Shown: positions 44,076-55,445, numbered from the stretch's first letter. The stretch: 64,000 nt of DNA from Terebella lapidaria (GCA_949152475.1 OX424558.1:31320651-31384650), one strand, 5' to 3'. Notes: generated by a model from the sequence alone, not told the origin. Numbers and translations are program-made.

Positions 44076-44784
44076 ATATATATATGTTGCTGTTATACAT
44101 AGATCTGCCTGTATACCTGAAGCCACTATCATGAAAACGAGCCAGACTCTAACTTCAGCAGTGATTTGATATGGTTTTCAGTTTAGCTGTAAAAATGTGG
44201 AATTTGAGTATACATGTCGGTGCGCACCAAGTCTTGGACAAGGGATTGCATAGTCCTTTAGTTTTTATGACTTCCATGGTTAATTGAATGGGACTACAGC
44301 CTACTGCCGTCCAATATTCTAAAACATATTTGATATTCGATAATATTCATGTACCGTAATGGACGAAATCTCATTAATCTTTCTGTTATGAATAGAATAA
44401 TGCACATTGTTCCTATAATTAATAGTATTTGAAACTAAATGAACCTACAATTTAGATGTTTTGTAGTGTTTTTGAATCAATGAATTTTACTGCTTTCACC
44501 ATACTGTAAAAACACTTTTGCGGGTATTAAATTTTGCGGTTTCAACCTCAGGCAATTTCGCAGGGATTCAATTTCGCGGTTCAATGATTGCCAGTATTCA
44601 CGTAAAAAATTTGCACTTCATTCAATTACTATGATGCATGATATGGACATCACAGTATATCATTGCAATTTGTGTGAAAATGGAAAAACGCAGGAAATCA
44701 AATTAGATTCATTTGAAATTTTTAACATACATCCATACAAATATTATAGGATTTATTTGAATTTTTATTTTAATATTAAATTAG
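44076..44784. other. AT-rich DNA, no gene
   Basis: Contains TTTTGCGGG / AATTTCGCGGTT phrases at 44,517-44,582 that look like a small dispersed repeat. Nothing coding. Confidence 0.4.
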
Positions 44785-45169
44785 TCTAAACATAGAGAAA
44801 TCAAATATTGTACATTTCAGGCCGAAGCGTTGTTCTCCAACCTCTTTTAAATATAATTTTGATGGTGATGCGCTGGTTGTGGTTAATATGTACAAGAATC
44901 TAGGTTTGTTTATAGATGAACATTCAATATTTAGCCACTGTGAAACTGTACTATCTGAAGCAAGTGGTCGTGCTCTAGGAGGAATTATTAATAAGTTTAA
45001 AATGCTCAAAGATGTGGGTCTAAACACTTCCGAAAAATTGTATAATTCTGGTGTTGTTTATGATTATGATGTGAATATGGTGCTGGGATTTGGGGATATA
45101 AATATTTTGCTCTATGTAATAATATTCAAAATCGTGCAATCCTTTATTATTTAGGGGTGCATAGGTTTG
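44785..45169 (+). mobile_element. LINE remnant A (RT C-terminal region), left part
   Basis: Plus-strand frame reads SFKYNFDGDALVVVNMYKNL, then LGLFIDEH and SEASGRALGGIINKFKMLKD, typical of the region after the RT domain in CR1/RTE-group LINE proteins. It continues, with frame changes, to YYLGVHRF at 45,169. There it is interrupted by LINE B and resumes at 49,182 as APIVGMQGDLGWLSLRYRRF. 5' truncated and decayed. Confidence 0.7.
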
Positions 45170-45204
45170 AATATTTGAAAAAAATGTAGCACCATATATA
45201 TTGT

Positions 45205-46287
45205 TTGCAAGACATTCATTGCAGTACAGACATGATGTCCAAATTTGAGAAAGATTGGAATGGTAAAGTACTTATTTCTTGCGGTAGTTCGAATTCCCGT
45301 GGCACTGCAATATTGTTCGCCGAAAATCTGGAATATAAAATATTAGATACCATATTGGATCCGATGGGTAATTTTATTGTGACACAATTAGATATAATGG
45401 ATATGCATGTTTGCCTGATCACACTGTATGGTCCTAATAATGACCAACCAGATTTCTATACGAGTATTATGACACATATAACTAATGCGAATACGTCTAC
45501 CGTTATCATATGTGGAGATTGGAATCTAGTCCAGAATCAACAACTGGACACAAAGAATTATATTAAAGATAATAATGTAAAAAGCAGACAAACCGTTCTG
45601 ATGATGAAAAACCAGTACGATTTAGTAGATCCATGGCGAGTTTTGAATCCCAATGCAAATCAGTACACTTGGTTCAATCGAAATCCAATCAAAATGTCCC
45701 GGTTAGATTTCTTTTTGGTTTCATCCGATATTATGGCTCTAATTAATTATGTTAAACTGAAAACGGGATATCGATCAGATCATTCATTTGTAACAGTGGA
45801 AATAAAAATGTCTAATGAAGAACGGGGTAGGGGTTTCTGGAAATTTAACACATCCCTTCTACAAGACGAAACATATAAAACTCTTGTAAAAAATACTGTG
45901 GAAGAAAACATTACTAGATATCCTGTCGAAGGTGAGGATCTCTCCAACCCTGATGTTAAGTTAACAATAAGTGACCAGCTTTTTTTTGAGACGATAAAGA
46001 TGGAAATTCGAAAAGTAACGATACCCTATTGTAGCAAAAAAAGACGAGATTCGCATAATCGAGAAAAACATATAGAAAAAGAGTTAAAACAATTAGTTGA
46101 ATCGCATCGAGACACCCAACACACAAGTCAGTACATGGATAAAATTAATTCCCTTCAAGATGAACTTCAAGATTTAAGACATGAAACAATTAAAGGCATG
46201 ATTTTGAGGACAAAACTACAATGGATAGAAGAAGGTGAAAAGCCAACCAAAGTTTTTCCGCAAATCTCGAAAAAAAAACTATATTAG
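45205..46287 (+). CDS. LINE B endonuclease domain (APE type), truncated
   Basis: Nicks target DNA to prime reverse transcription. Starts inside the domain at LQDIHCST (the QETHC-type motif), so the first strands with the catalytic Asn are lost or upstream. GDWN at 104-107 (Asp105), SRLDFFLVS, and SDHSF with Asp192-His193 are the expected APE motifs. The second half is a coiled, charged linker (KHIEKELKQLVESH, INSLQDELQDLRHE) leading to LQWIEEGEKPTK, the usual lead-in to the RT. The frame then runs off at an A9 run: with eight A residues it would join the RT frame exactly (ISKKNYISKT). Confidence 0.88.
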   Translation: MQDIHCSTDMMSKFEKDWNGKVLISCGSSNSRGTAILFAENLEYKILDTILDPMGNFIVTQLDIMDMHVCLITLYGPNNDQPDFYTSIMTHITNANTSTVIICGDWNLVQNQQLDTKNYIKDNNVKSRQTVLMMKNQYDLVDPWRVLNPNANQYTWFNRNPIKMSRLDFFLVSSDIMALINYVKLKTGYRSDHSFVTVEIKMSNEERGRGFWKFNTSLLQDETYKTLVKNTVEENITRYPVEGEDLSNPDVKLTISDQLFFETIKMEIRKVTIPYCSKKRRDSHNREKHIEKELKQLVESHRDTQHTSQYMDKINSLQDELQDLRHETIKGMILRTKLQWIEEGEKPTKVFPQISKKKLY

Positions 46288-48898
46288 CAAAACAATTAAC
46301 AAATTAGATATTAACGGTAAAGCTGTTTATGAGTTTAAAGATATTTTACAAGAAAGCAAGAAATATTATCAAAATCTATATAATACTAAAATCAACAAAA
46401 AGGAGCAGGACAATAACATAAATACTTTTTTAGGTAGGGGTATCGTTAATCCACTTTCTGACCAGCTTAGCTCAATTTGCGAAAAAGATTTCACCTTAAC
46501 AGAAATAAAAACAGTAATAAACGACATGAAACAAAATAAAACTCCGGAAATAGATGGTTTTCCAGCAGAAATGTATAAAACATTTTGGAATGAATTAGGT
46601 TATTTCTTACTTAGATCTATAAGAGAGGCATTTAAAGAGGGACAATTATCTATTACTCAGCGACGTGGGATTATTACTTGTATACCAAAAGGAGATAAAC
46701 CCAGGGAATTCTTGAAAAACTGGCGTCCAATTTCTTTATTAAACTCCGATTATAAAATTATAACAAGTGTTTTGGCAAAAAGAATGAAATCTATACTCCC
46801 ACAAATAATAGGGCTACAACAAAAGGGATTCTTGAAAGACAGATTTATCGAAGAAAATACAAGAATGGTTTACGATATAATACAATACTGTAAGGATTCT
46901 AATCGGGAGGGATTGCTACTACTATTAGATTTTGAGAAAGCATTCGATTCGATAGAGTGGTCATATATCAGGAAGGTACTCGCCGCATATAATTTTGGTG
47001 CAAATTTTATCAGATGGTTCGATACTATTTATAATGGGGCCCAGAGTTGTGTCATTAATAATGGCCATTTTTCAGAATTCTTTGCATTAGGTCGGGGGTG
47101 TAGACAGGGTGATCCTTTATCACCGTATATTTTTATCCTAGCAATTGAACCTTTAGCTCAAGCCATTATTAAATGTAGAGATATACGCGGTTTATATTTC
47201 GGGAACCTCGAAGTCAAAATAGGTCAATACGCAGACGATACCTTCCTAATACTCAATGGTAATCAAAATTCTACAAAAGAAGTTATCCATATACTAAATA
47301 ATTTTGAAAAAACATCGGGATTGAAAATCAATGTTGACAAATCTCAAGCAATTAAATTAGGGCCACCTCCTCAAGACAATATATGCCCGGTCCTAAATAT
47401 ACCGTTTTCATCTTCGTTTAAGCTTCTGGGAATAAGTTTTTCTACAAACCTAAATGATATGGATGACCAAAATTTCAGAGGAAAAATTAATAAAATTAAA
47501 AATATTTTACAATTTTATTCGAAACACACATACACGCTTCCGGGTAGGATTACAGTAGTAAAAATGCACATTCTTCCCCAACTCGTACACCTTTTGGTAG
47601 TCCTTCCAAATCCACAACCACAGTATCAAAAGGAAATCAATGATATCCTGTCTAAATTTATTTGGAATTCAAAAAGGCCAAAAATTCAGTTTAATTTACT
47701 GGTTCAGGAAATTAAAATCGGGGGACAAAAAATGTTACATTTTGATGCTTTTTGTAAAGCTTCAAAACTTGCATGGATAAATGAAATTAATAAATCATCA
47801 ATTGCTAACTCATGGATGAGTGTTGTTTCGGTAATATTAAAGGAAAAACATGTAAATTTGCTATTTGAAGGAAGCGTTCAATTTATCAAAGAGAAGGGCA
47901 AGTTGATAAATAATAACTTTTGGAAAAATGTGCTTGATTCATGGGTCTATTACAGGCAGAATGTACAATCCACCCCAATTGTTGAACAAATATCGGATAC
48001 AGTTATATGGAATGCGCAATATATCAAAAACACGAACATTCTACATCGTAAAAACTATTTTATTGAAAAAGGTTTGGTTTATTATAAACAACTTTTAACA
48101 AAAAACGGCACTTTCCACACTAGGGAGGGTATTAAACATAACTTCGGAATAGAATTCAATTTTCTAGATTACATGACCATAATTCAATCAATACCTGTGG
48201 TTAACAGACACTTTTTACTGAATATCTATAACGGAAGGGGACAAGACAATGGGGAAATTATTAGAAATGTGTGCGCGAAGCAAAAGGTCTGTAAAGTAAT
48301 ATACAACCAAATAATCGTCAAACTTCCGTATGATGTAAAATGTATTCACAAATGGAATGAATGTCTTGCAATACAACTAACATATGAAGACTGGAGTAAC
48401 ATTTTTGATCTAGCGAATGCAATTTCTATTAACAAACAACTCACATCCTTCCAATATAAAATCCTACACCGCATTCTCCCTACAAATAAGCTCCTTGTCC
48501 TGTATAATATAAAGAATAATGCAAATTGTGAATATTGCCCGAATGCCATTGAGGACTTGTTACACCTCTTCCATGTATGTCCCACGAAATTGAAAATTTG
48601 GTACGGAATTGCGGATTGGTTATTACCGGATTTAGATATTTATCCATTCATTAATTCGGAATTTATACTTTTGGGAATTTACAGTCTGAATAAACCCTTG
48701 GAAAATTCCATAATACTTTTAGTTAAAAGGTATATATATGTTAAGAAATGTAAGGAACAGGCGGTGAGCATTGCGGGAGCAAAACATTTTATAAAGCAAA
48801 ACATGATAAATGATTTTAACTTGAAAGATGAAACTTTCCGTTCGAAACAGAAAGGTATATGGGCACCGATTTATTCTAAAGTAAATAATATAAAGTAG
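46235..48898 (+). CDS. LINE B reverse transcriptase and C-terminal zinc knuckle
   Basis: 887 codons, continuing the endonuclease protein after a one-base frameshift. RT motifs: finger region (PKGDKPREFLKNWRPISLLN), motif A LLDFEKAFDS (Asp232), motif B GRGCRQGDPLSPYIF, motif C QYADDTFL (Tyr332-Asp335), motif D LKINVDKSQ. The C-terminal part has the L1-clade CCHC-like knuckle beginning CEYC at 765-768, then LLHLFHVC. The QYADDT form and the length fit the L1/Tx1 group. No stops to the natural end, 18 bases after a Lys/Trp-rich tail. Clade call by motif style only. Confidence 0.93.
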   Translation: MKSQPKFFRKSRKKNYISKTINKLDINGKAVYEFKDILQESKKYYQNLYNTKINKKEQDNNINTFLGRGIVNPLSDQLSSICEKDFTLTEIKTVINDMKQNKTPEIDGFPAEMYKTFWNELGYFLLRSIREAFKEGQLSITQRRGIITCIPKGDKPREFLKNWRPISLLNSDYKIITSVLAKRMKSILPQIIGLQQKGFLKDRFIEENTRMVYDIIQYCKDSNREGLLLLLDFEKAFDSIEWSYIRKVLAAYNFGANFIRWFDTIYNGAQSCVINNGHFSEFFALGRGCRQGDPLSPYIFILAIEPLAQAIIKCRDIRGLYFGNLEVKIGQYADDTFLILNGNQNSTKEVIHILNNFEKTSGLKINVDKSQAIKLGPPPQDNICPVLNIPFSSSFKLLGISFSTNLNDMDDQNFRGKINKIKNILQFYSKHTYTLPGRITVVKMHILPQLVHLLVVLPNPQPQYQKEINDILSKFIWNSKRPKIQFNLLVQEIKIGGQKMLHFDAFCKASKLAWINEINKSSIANSWMSVVSVILKEKHVNLLFEGSVQFIKEKGKLINNNFWKNVLDSWVYYRQNVQSTPIVEQISDTVIWNAQYIKNTNILHRKNYFIEKGLVYYKQLLTKNGTFHTREGIKHNFGIEFNFLDYMTIIQSIPVVNRHFLLNIYNGRGQDNGEIIRNVCAKQKVCKVIYNQIIVKLPYDVKCIHKWNECLAIQLTYEDWSNIFDLANAISINKQLTSFQYKILHRILPTNKLLVLYNIKNNANCEYCPNAIEDLLHLFHVCPTKLKIWYGIADWLLPDLDIYPFINSEFILLGIYSLNKPLENSIILLVKRYIYVKKCKEQAVSIAGAKHFIKQNMINDFNLKDETFRSKQKGIWAPIYSKVNNIK

Positions 48899-49181
48899 GC
48901 GTGTGGTACTATCGTGTGTATTTTAGCTTGCTTCCTGTTAAATATTTTACTATATATGGTTGTAGATTTTTTTCTCTATATAATGCTAAAATTTACAATT
49001 TGAATTGCTGTACAGATTGATAACTTGTATTACTTGTTGAGACTTGAGAACTGTGTGTAAGTAGGTGTTGTTTGTGTATGAAGCTAATATACACTTCTTT
49101 TCAGAACGAATAAAGTTATATAAAAAAAAAAAAATAAAAAAAAAAATAAAATAAAATAAAAAAAAAAAAAAAAAAGGTTTG

Positions 49182-49470
49182 CTCCAATTGTTGGAATGCA
49201 GGGTGATTTGGGTTGGCTTTCTCTAAGGTATAGACGTTTTGGTTGCATGTTACGTTTTTTAAAATATATTGTGTGATATGAGTGATGACAGGTTAACAAA
49301 GCAGATATTTTTTTATGACTACTTACATTGTTCTCAGAATTGGTCAAGTGAAGTCGAGAGCATAATCCATTTTAGGTCTAAATGTACGGCGGCCCAATGC
49401 TGCCATTATTTATGACTGAGTTAAGAGTAGTTTTGAAATCAGTTGCCTAGTTAGTAAACAGTTATTTTCA
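49182..49470 (+). mobile_element. LINE remnant A, right part
   Basis: Resumes LINE A after the LINE B insertion: FAPIVGMQGDLGWLSL, RYRRFGCMLRFLKYIV, then frame changes and decay (LHCSQNWSSEVESI in another frame). Ends gradually near 49,470. Confidence 0.65.
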
Positions 49471-49483
49471 GTTATGAAACTAG

Positions 49484-49895
49484 TTTATAGCACGTCGCAA
49501 ACCTTCGTAGTAGGGCGCAAACCTTTTTAGCAGGGCACAAACCTTTTTAGCATGGCACAAACATTTTTAGCAGGGCGTAAACCTTTTTAGCAGGACACAA
49601 ACCTTTTTACCACGGCACAAACCTTTTTAGCATGGCACAAACTTTTTTAGCAGGGCGCAAATCTCTTTAACAAGGCACAAACCTTTTTAGCAGGGCGCAA
49701 ACCTTTCTAGCAGGCACAAACCTTTTTAGCATGGCACAAACCTTTTTAGCATGGCACAAACCTTTTTAGCACGGGGCAAACCTTTTTAGCATGTCACAAA
49801 TTTTTTTAGAATGCCGTGTAAAAAACGTTCAAGCCCTGCTAAAAAGGTTTGCGCCATGCTAAAAAGGTTTGTGCCATGCTAAAAACGTTTAACTC
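49484..49895. repeat. ~20-bp minisatellite with inverted terminal copies
   Basis: About 16 copies of GCRSGGCRCAAACCTTTTTA in one direction (49,484-49,810), followed by three copies in the opposite direction (49,832-49,890), so the end of the array can form a hairpin. It leads into a second short repeat, TCGTATGTACGAATTACTAA type, at 49,890-49,985. Confidence 0.85.
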
Positions 49896-50379
49896 ATACA
49901 TACAAATTACTAACTCATAAGCACTTACGAATTACTAACTCGTATGTACGAATTCTGACTCTTATGTACGAATTAGTAACTTGTTGTATATTGGCAGCTC
50001 CACGCTGCCTATATTTCCATGCGTAAATTATGTTGGTGTAGTGTAAATAACGAGATACTAGTAGATGATGTCTCTGTACATGGGTGTTGAAAGTGTATGT
50101 GGCATTTGTGGCTTAGTATTGAAAATTGCTACTTCCAGTGTAAGTTAATTAGATACTCTCCAGTCACTGAGGACCGCATACTAGGTGTATCTCTCTGATG
50201 CCCTATCATCACTGTTGCCCAGATATTATTGTTACATGGAATTCAGACAAATATTACTGACGAGCCATAAATGCAGTTCCAGACCTTATCTATATTAATC
50301 ATGTTAATTCCATGCAGTAATACTGCAGTAATTTATTTTTTGATAAGAACTGAGTTATAAATAAATTTACTATGTTTTC

Positions 50380-51410
50380 CAGAAAATCTTGAAACTTTTC
50401 CTCAATACCCTCATTACAATCTACAAGTATGGGCGATTAAAAATGACCATATCCCATGCCTGCAACAAAAATAATAAAATACTTCCGAGCTTTAAAGCCT
50501 AACTAAGAAAAAATAAACGATAATATTCTCCCTTCTACAGAACATGAATATCTTTATCTTATGTCGCATTTTCATGACTTTTTCACTGAAATATTTGAAG
50601 TACTTTATCTATTATAATTTTATTATAATGAGTATTCTTGACGTCACACATGTAGATTGCTTTTATTAGGTACATTCAGAGCCTTATTCTGTATTTCTTA
50701 TGTATAGTATCACTAAAATAATTCTCAGGATGCCTTATAATAGATAATATACCATGTTTATAAAATGTATCAGGCCACCATGGCAACCACACTATAGATA
50801 TGACCCATAGCAACATGGTTACTAGGGGCTTTATTTCTGGACTGGTGTAATTTTTTTTCTTCTTAATTTGTGATACGGTCTGAGAAAAGTGTCTCGCACA
50901 CATTCTGACTAATTTTGCGTCCATAATTCAATATTCATGGCACTGGGGCCCTTAGCATCCACCGTTGCTATGGGACATATATCAGGATTAGGTACCTTGG
51001 CAACCAGATTTGGTAACAGAATACTGATTATGTCTCATATTAAACAAAATGCATGCGAAATTAGCATAGATCGCCACATTTATCATCAGAAATATAGGAG
51101 TATTATTAGCGCATTAACTTGTTGAACCCTCGTGACATCACGAATACTCATTATAATCGAATTATAATAGTTAATTAGGTCTGGAGAATTTCCTCAGTAA
51201 AATGCCATTTCTTTGTAACTAATTATGATATTGACGTGCTGTAAAAACTAAAATAATCCATAGGATTCACTCCATATTCTGTTGAAAATAAGTTTCCCGA
51301 CTTTAGTTAGGCTTTGAAACGTTTGCATGAATGTCTGCACAGATGCTGCACATGCTTGCAAATCCATACACTGTAGTATCCACCAAACTTCGTTCAGGGA
51401 GAAGTTTTGG
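50380..51410. mobile_element. ~1-kb foldback element
   Basis: Complementary landmarks are arranged symmetrically about 50,890: AAAGCCTAACTAAG (50,494) with CTTTAGTTAGGCTTT (51,302); TATTATAATTTTATTATAAT and GAGTATTC (50,609) with ACTCATTATAATCGAATTAT (51,147); CCATGGCAACCA (50,778) with TACCTTGGCAACCAGA (50,993); GACCCATAGCAACATGG with CCGTTGCTATGGGACA. Arms of about 400 bases, diverged 15-20% by eye, no coding sequence. Confidence 0.7.
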
Positions 51411-51514
51411 GGACACAATAACTAAAATACAACAAATAAATTCTTACTTGCAACAAATTCCAACACTGTTTAAAATTGTAGCTTTAATTTCTTTTCGTTT
51501 TGCAATGTCATAGT

Positions 51515-51835
51515 TTGGTTCCACATGTTACCATGGTTACAGTATGCTTCATGGTTCTCCATTGTTTACAGTTTACAACACAACATTAATGGTACAGTTT
51601 GGTTCACAATTTTCATTGTTTAAAGTTTACAACACATTTCGATTCATAACACAATTTTCTAATTTGGTTCACGGTTTTCTGTTGTGTACAGTTTACAAGA
51701 CACCATTTCAATTCATATGGGCTGGTAAGCTTAGAACTACTGACCACAAACCGGGGGAGAATTTCTTTACCGCAAACCGGCTGGGCTCTACTGTTTACTG
51801 ACATAGTATACCGTTTACTGTGTAACTTTGTCTGA
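51515..51835. repeat. ~65-bp tandem repeat (GTTTACAGTTTACAACACA type)
   Basis: Four to five units with TTTGGTTCAC, TTCTCCATTGTTTACAGTTT-like and TTTACAAnACA phrases. Non-coding. Confidence 0.6.
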
Positions 51836-52139
51836 GATTACGGACAACTGGACATGTAGACATATAAAATATATTTGGCACTGAAGGAGGATCACATAAA
51901 ATTGTAATAACATACATGTATATTTATATATATTTTAGTAAATGGTACCTAGGTATGATAGAGTTTCGCCTTGTTATGACCATGATGATGACAGGTTCAC
52001 CGACATGTCTGTCAATAAAGAATAAACCTTTTTATTTGAATGAAATGAAAGAGGTATTTCAGTATAAAACAATATATGGGCAAATTTTCTTTTTAAAAAT
52101 GCTGACACAGCAAAATAAAATTTGGCCGTCCATTTTTTA

Positions 52140-52700
52140 ATTTGAGACGACACAAGTCATGTTTGTTCACGGGCCAGGAGGCTAATTTTGCTCTACGACA
52201 CACCGTTTCCGAGATATGGCCAAGAATAAAGAAATACTGACTCGGCACAATTTTTTGACCCAGGGCCAAATTCACCAATAGTGCCCATCCTTCGGCATAT
52301 TTGTCTAGTGCACCAGTCCAAAAATAACATCCATTTCGCTCTACAATGCACCAATCCTGAGATATGGATGAAACTGAAAAATGCTGACTCGGCACAATTT
52401 TTTTTCGCCCCAGGGCTTTAAGTACCCTTTAGGTATGTTTGTCTAGGGCCAGGAGGCCGAAAATAATGTCCGTTTTCAGTTTCTGCTCTAAGGCGCACTG
52501 TTTCCGAGACATGGCAGAAAATAAAAAAACTGGCCCAGGGACAAATTCATCCAAAGTACCCCTCAGGCATTTTGTCTAGGGCCACAAATTATACCGTGCA
52601 TTTGCTCTACGATGCACCATTTATGTGATATGGGAGGAACTTTGTTCATGACTCGGCCAAAAAGGTCAAGTGCCCTGGGTCAAAGGTCATTTGATGGATC
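52140..52700. repeat. ~140-bp tandem repeat, four units
   Basis: Each unit has GGGCCAGGAGGCnnAA or equivalent, TTTGCTCTACGAYGCACC, TCCGAGATATGG and CTGACTCGGCACAATTTTTT. A lone diverged unit lies at 53,355-53,460. Frames inside are by-products of the repeat. Confidence 0.75.
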
Positions 52701-53179
52701 AGCCCCAAATTCTGACGCTGATGGACGTCTGATTAACCCATAAACATGATAAAGGGAAATCGAAAGTGCCTTAATTCAACAGAAGATACTAGTATTGAAT
52801 TGAGTAAGTGTTTGAAAGTGATAATCAGAGGAATCACATTATCCTGTAAGCCTACCATCTGAGAGCAATTATTGTATATCGCCAATCTTGTTACAGCGAA
52901 AAATTGTTACAGCAAAACATCACTTGTATTACTATTAGGCTGTTTTCCATTGACGCGGTTACCCGTACGTTTACCAGTGCGGCTAGCCGTGCGGGTGGAA
53001 CCCGACACTGTTATCAAAGTCGAACCTACATGTATAAGTTATACAAGTGACCTATTCATACACGCGGTTTGCCAAGCACACGGCTAGCCATACGGCCTGG
53101 TTTGCGGTCAGTAGTTCTACCAGACATCAAGTGAACATGATCACTGAGTTACATTTTTCATTTTTTTCTGCAGTTTTTG

Positions 53180-54297
53180 TTATTCGTTGAAGACCTTCGT
53201 GTAGAGTTTCTCACATGTTGAGTGGGGAATCTTTGTCGACAACAGAAAGTCTTCCAGCTCTTGTGGGGCTGAAACAATACACAACAAGACGTCAATTTCT
53301 GCAAGCATTCTGATATAAAGCATGAAAATCAGTTAGATCATCCCTATACACCTAGACATGTCCAGGCCACGAGTCCAAAAATAATGCCTATTTGTGTGAT
53401 TTGGCATGCATCGTTTCCAAAATACTGACGAACAAAAAAATAGCCCAAGGGCTGAAATAGGTTACTAGACAATTTCATATTTTTACATTGCAGGTGAGAT
53501 ATGACTCTGAGATTGAATTCAAGGTCATCTGAGGTCAAGATTTGGGCCTAAATTTCAGGCCTTTCAAGCAATTCAAGGCACTCCATCTTTACACATTGTC
53601 AAGGACTCCCATTAGCATATTTTCAAACAAAAATCTCCAACTTATACACATCACAAAAGTATATAAGGGGAATTTGTTGAAACAAAAATCTCGAAACTGT
53701 CTGAACAGTTTTCGAGAAAAACGCTCGAACCGGTAACCTATAGGGTCGGTGACCTAATAGTCAACTGGGGCATAGACCCACAAATTGTTTCACCAGTTCC
53801 ATGTATGTCTACTTACATGGATACTTTTTGCCTCTTGATCCATCAATGTAGTCCGCAAAAAGGTGAATAACAGCGGAAGTGGCCGCTGTACTCCATTTGA
53901 ATGACTTCTTTTTCTGTGACAAAATATCGTTAAATTTGTAGGAAAGTATATATATATCACAATACAGTCAAATGAAGATCCGGATCACCCGGTACCTAAG
54001 AGTAAATGTTGCTGTGGACTGACTTTTTCTGGTAATGATGTGTCCATCAAATCCACAGCATATTGTTTGATGGTCCAATCTCACAGTAATCTGGCTGCAC
54101 CATGAAGTAAACATGGAACATTTTTAAAAAGTGAGAACATTTAACAATGTTTAAAGATCAAAAAGTTTTCTGGATCGATTTTTAAACTAGACAAACAGAG
54201 ACAAACAGAGATTGCGAACCCTCGCGCCTTAAACTTAATCACTATAGGTTCAGCGGATGACCCTTACCTTAGCAGTATTCCTCTTTCGAGTGTTGAT
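53180..54297 (-). CDS. 3' exons of a spliced host gene with a W...DYI...KVFNE domain
   Basis: Three minus-strand exons chain in phase with consensus splice sites. 54,297-54,268 (acceptor TTTTTGCAG, donor GTAAGG) encodes INTRKRNTAK. 53,913-53,817 (acceptor TGTCACAG, donor GTAAGT) encodes KKKSFKWSTAATSAVIHLFA, then DYIDGSRGKKYP. 53,268-53,180 (acceptor TTGTTTCAG) completes a Ser codon and encodes PQELEDFLLSTKIPHSTCEK and LYTKVFNE, then TAA. A Lys/Arg-rich lead followed by W, V..LF.DYI, P...EL..FL and a final V-N resembles the short C-terminal domain of many uncharacterised invertebrate and fish proteins that begins with a basic K-R-x-W motif and is often near zinc fingers or transposon-derived domains. 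Probably nuclear. Function unknown. The splice sites and the kept phase make this the best host gene model in the window. Confidence 0.65.
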
Positions 54298-54597
54298 CTG
54301 CAAAAAGGGGTGAAAATCAATTAGTCAGTCATTTGGAGTGCTATTTATTCATAAACAATGTGAAAAATACATGCGACGAAATCATACAAGGATAGGGCGA
54401 AATCATACAAGCATGCAATTCAATTTATGGCAGCAACCATCATCTAGATGCATTGACTCGGTGGTGGAAAAATTATCCAAACAGATAATTCACGGTGGAA
54501 TCGGATGGTGCTGGACATACAAACACAGTTTTGAGAATTTGATCGCAGTTTACGAGCACCCAGAGATGAACTAGACATAGACGACCGCAACTGGCAG

Positions 54598-54640
54598 ACC
54601 TCCCTCCACTACCCCCCCCCCCCCCGCACCTATATCAGTG
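54598..54640. repeat. Poly-C run and flank in intron
   Basis: A 13-base C run at about 54,612 between CCACTA and GCACC; low-complexity sequence in intron DNA. Confidence 0.6.
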
Positions 54641-55004
54641 ATTGCACATTAAGGCCTGGATATTTTTAAAACTTTCCTTTTAAATGGGTTTTGTAAACGT
54701 TCAAGATCAGTCGCCAAGTTGTGCATAAAATACATTTAATAAGGTGGGCATCTTGCTTTCGGATATTAGGCAAAAATTGAAAACTCTTCATTTAACAATG
54801 TCTAAATAGGTTTACAAGCATGACAAGCTAGATGCATGCTGCTAAGTTGCACAGCGAAAATTCATGATGTGGCCTTTCACTGATAGCCCAGACAGCTTGT
54901 GAACAGTCAATGATCATGATGAATTACACAAGTGAAATTTCATTACAATATATCGCAAGAATTAGTTTGAAGACTACTAGTAAATTAATTATATGACTTC
55001 CACC

Positions 55005-55078
55005 ATGTCCACTGGACATGTGGAGCACAAATCTAAAACTGCCAAACGAAAATGGCGGTATACTAAAGTACCGTACCG
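55005..55078 (+). CDS. Candidate first exon on the plus strand (basic N-terminus)
   Basis: ATG at 55,005 in a good context (CCACCATGT) starts MSTGHVEHKSKTAKRKWRYT and KVPYR, ending at a consensus donor (CCG|GTAAGG at 55,079). The K-R-K-W motif resembles the basic lead of the minus-strand gene's domain (KKKSFKW), so this may be a first exon of a related gene or a rearranged copy. No downstream exon could be chained. Could be chance. Confidence 0.3.
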
Positions 55079-55445
55079 GTAAGGCTTTAGAGCAAGGCCA
55101 AGCGTGCAAGTGCGCACGGGTTTGGGCTCATATTAACATGATTAACGATTCTGTCCAGCACGATCTAGTGGATCGAGGAGGAGCGTGTACATGTAGTAGT
55201 TCAGGGTGGTTTGCATTTATACAAGTTAGCAATAAATTCATCGATACCATTGATTGTTCAAATCAAACATGTGAAATGGCTAGAAAATAAAGACAGGAAT
55301 GTTTTCAAAGCTACAGGGACATTAAACAATAGAGTCCCAATAAAAACAATTTTTATCATGAATGTAGATCATGTAATACATGTATATTGTGATAAGATAC
55401 TCAAATAATAGGTTAAAAGAAAAGCATGGGTATTGTTACGGTTAC

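Larger units (their letters stand above)
45170..49174 (+). mobile_element. L1/Tx1-like LINE B, 5'-truncated, poly(A)-tailed
   Basis: Non-LTR retrotransposon of 4.0 kb. It is truncated inside the N-terminus of the endonuclease (first readable residues YLKK), carries an apurinic-like endonuclease and an RT, and ends in an A-rich tail (about 49,121-49,174) after an AATAAAG signal. It is flanked by AGGTTTG at 45,163-45,169 and 49,175-49,181, a 7-bp target duplication. Lesions: one TAG at 45,187 and one frameshift at an A9 run (46,270-46,278). Otherwise open, so fairly young. Confidence 0.9.
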
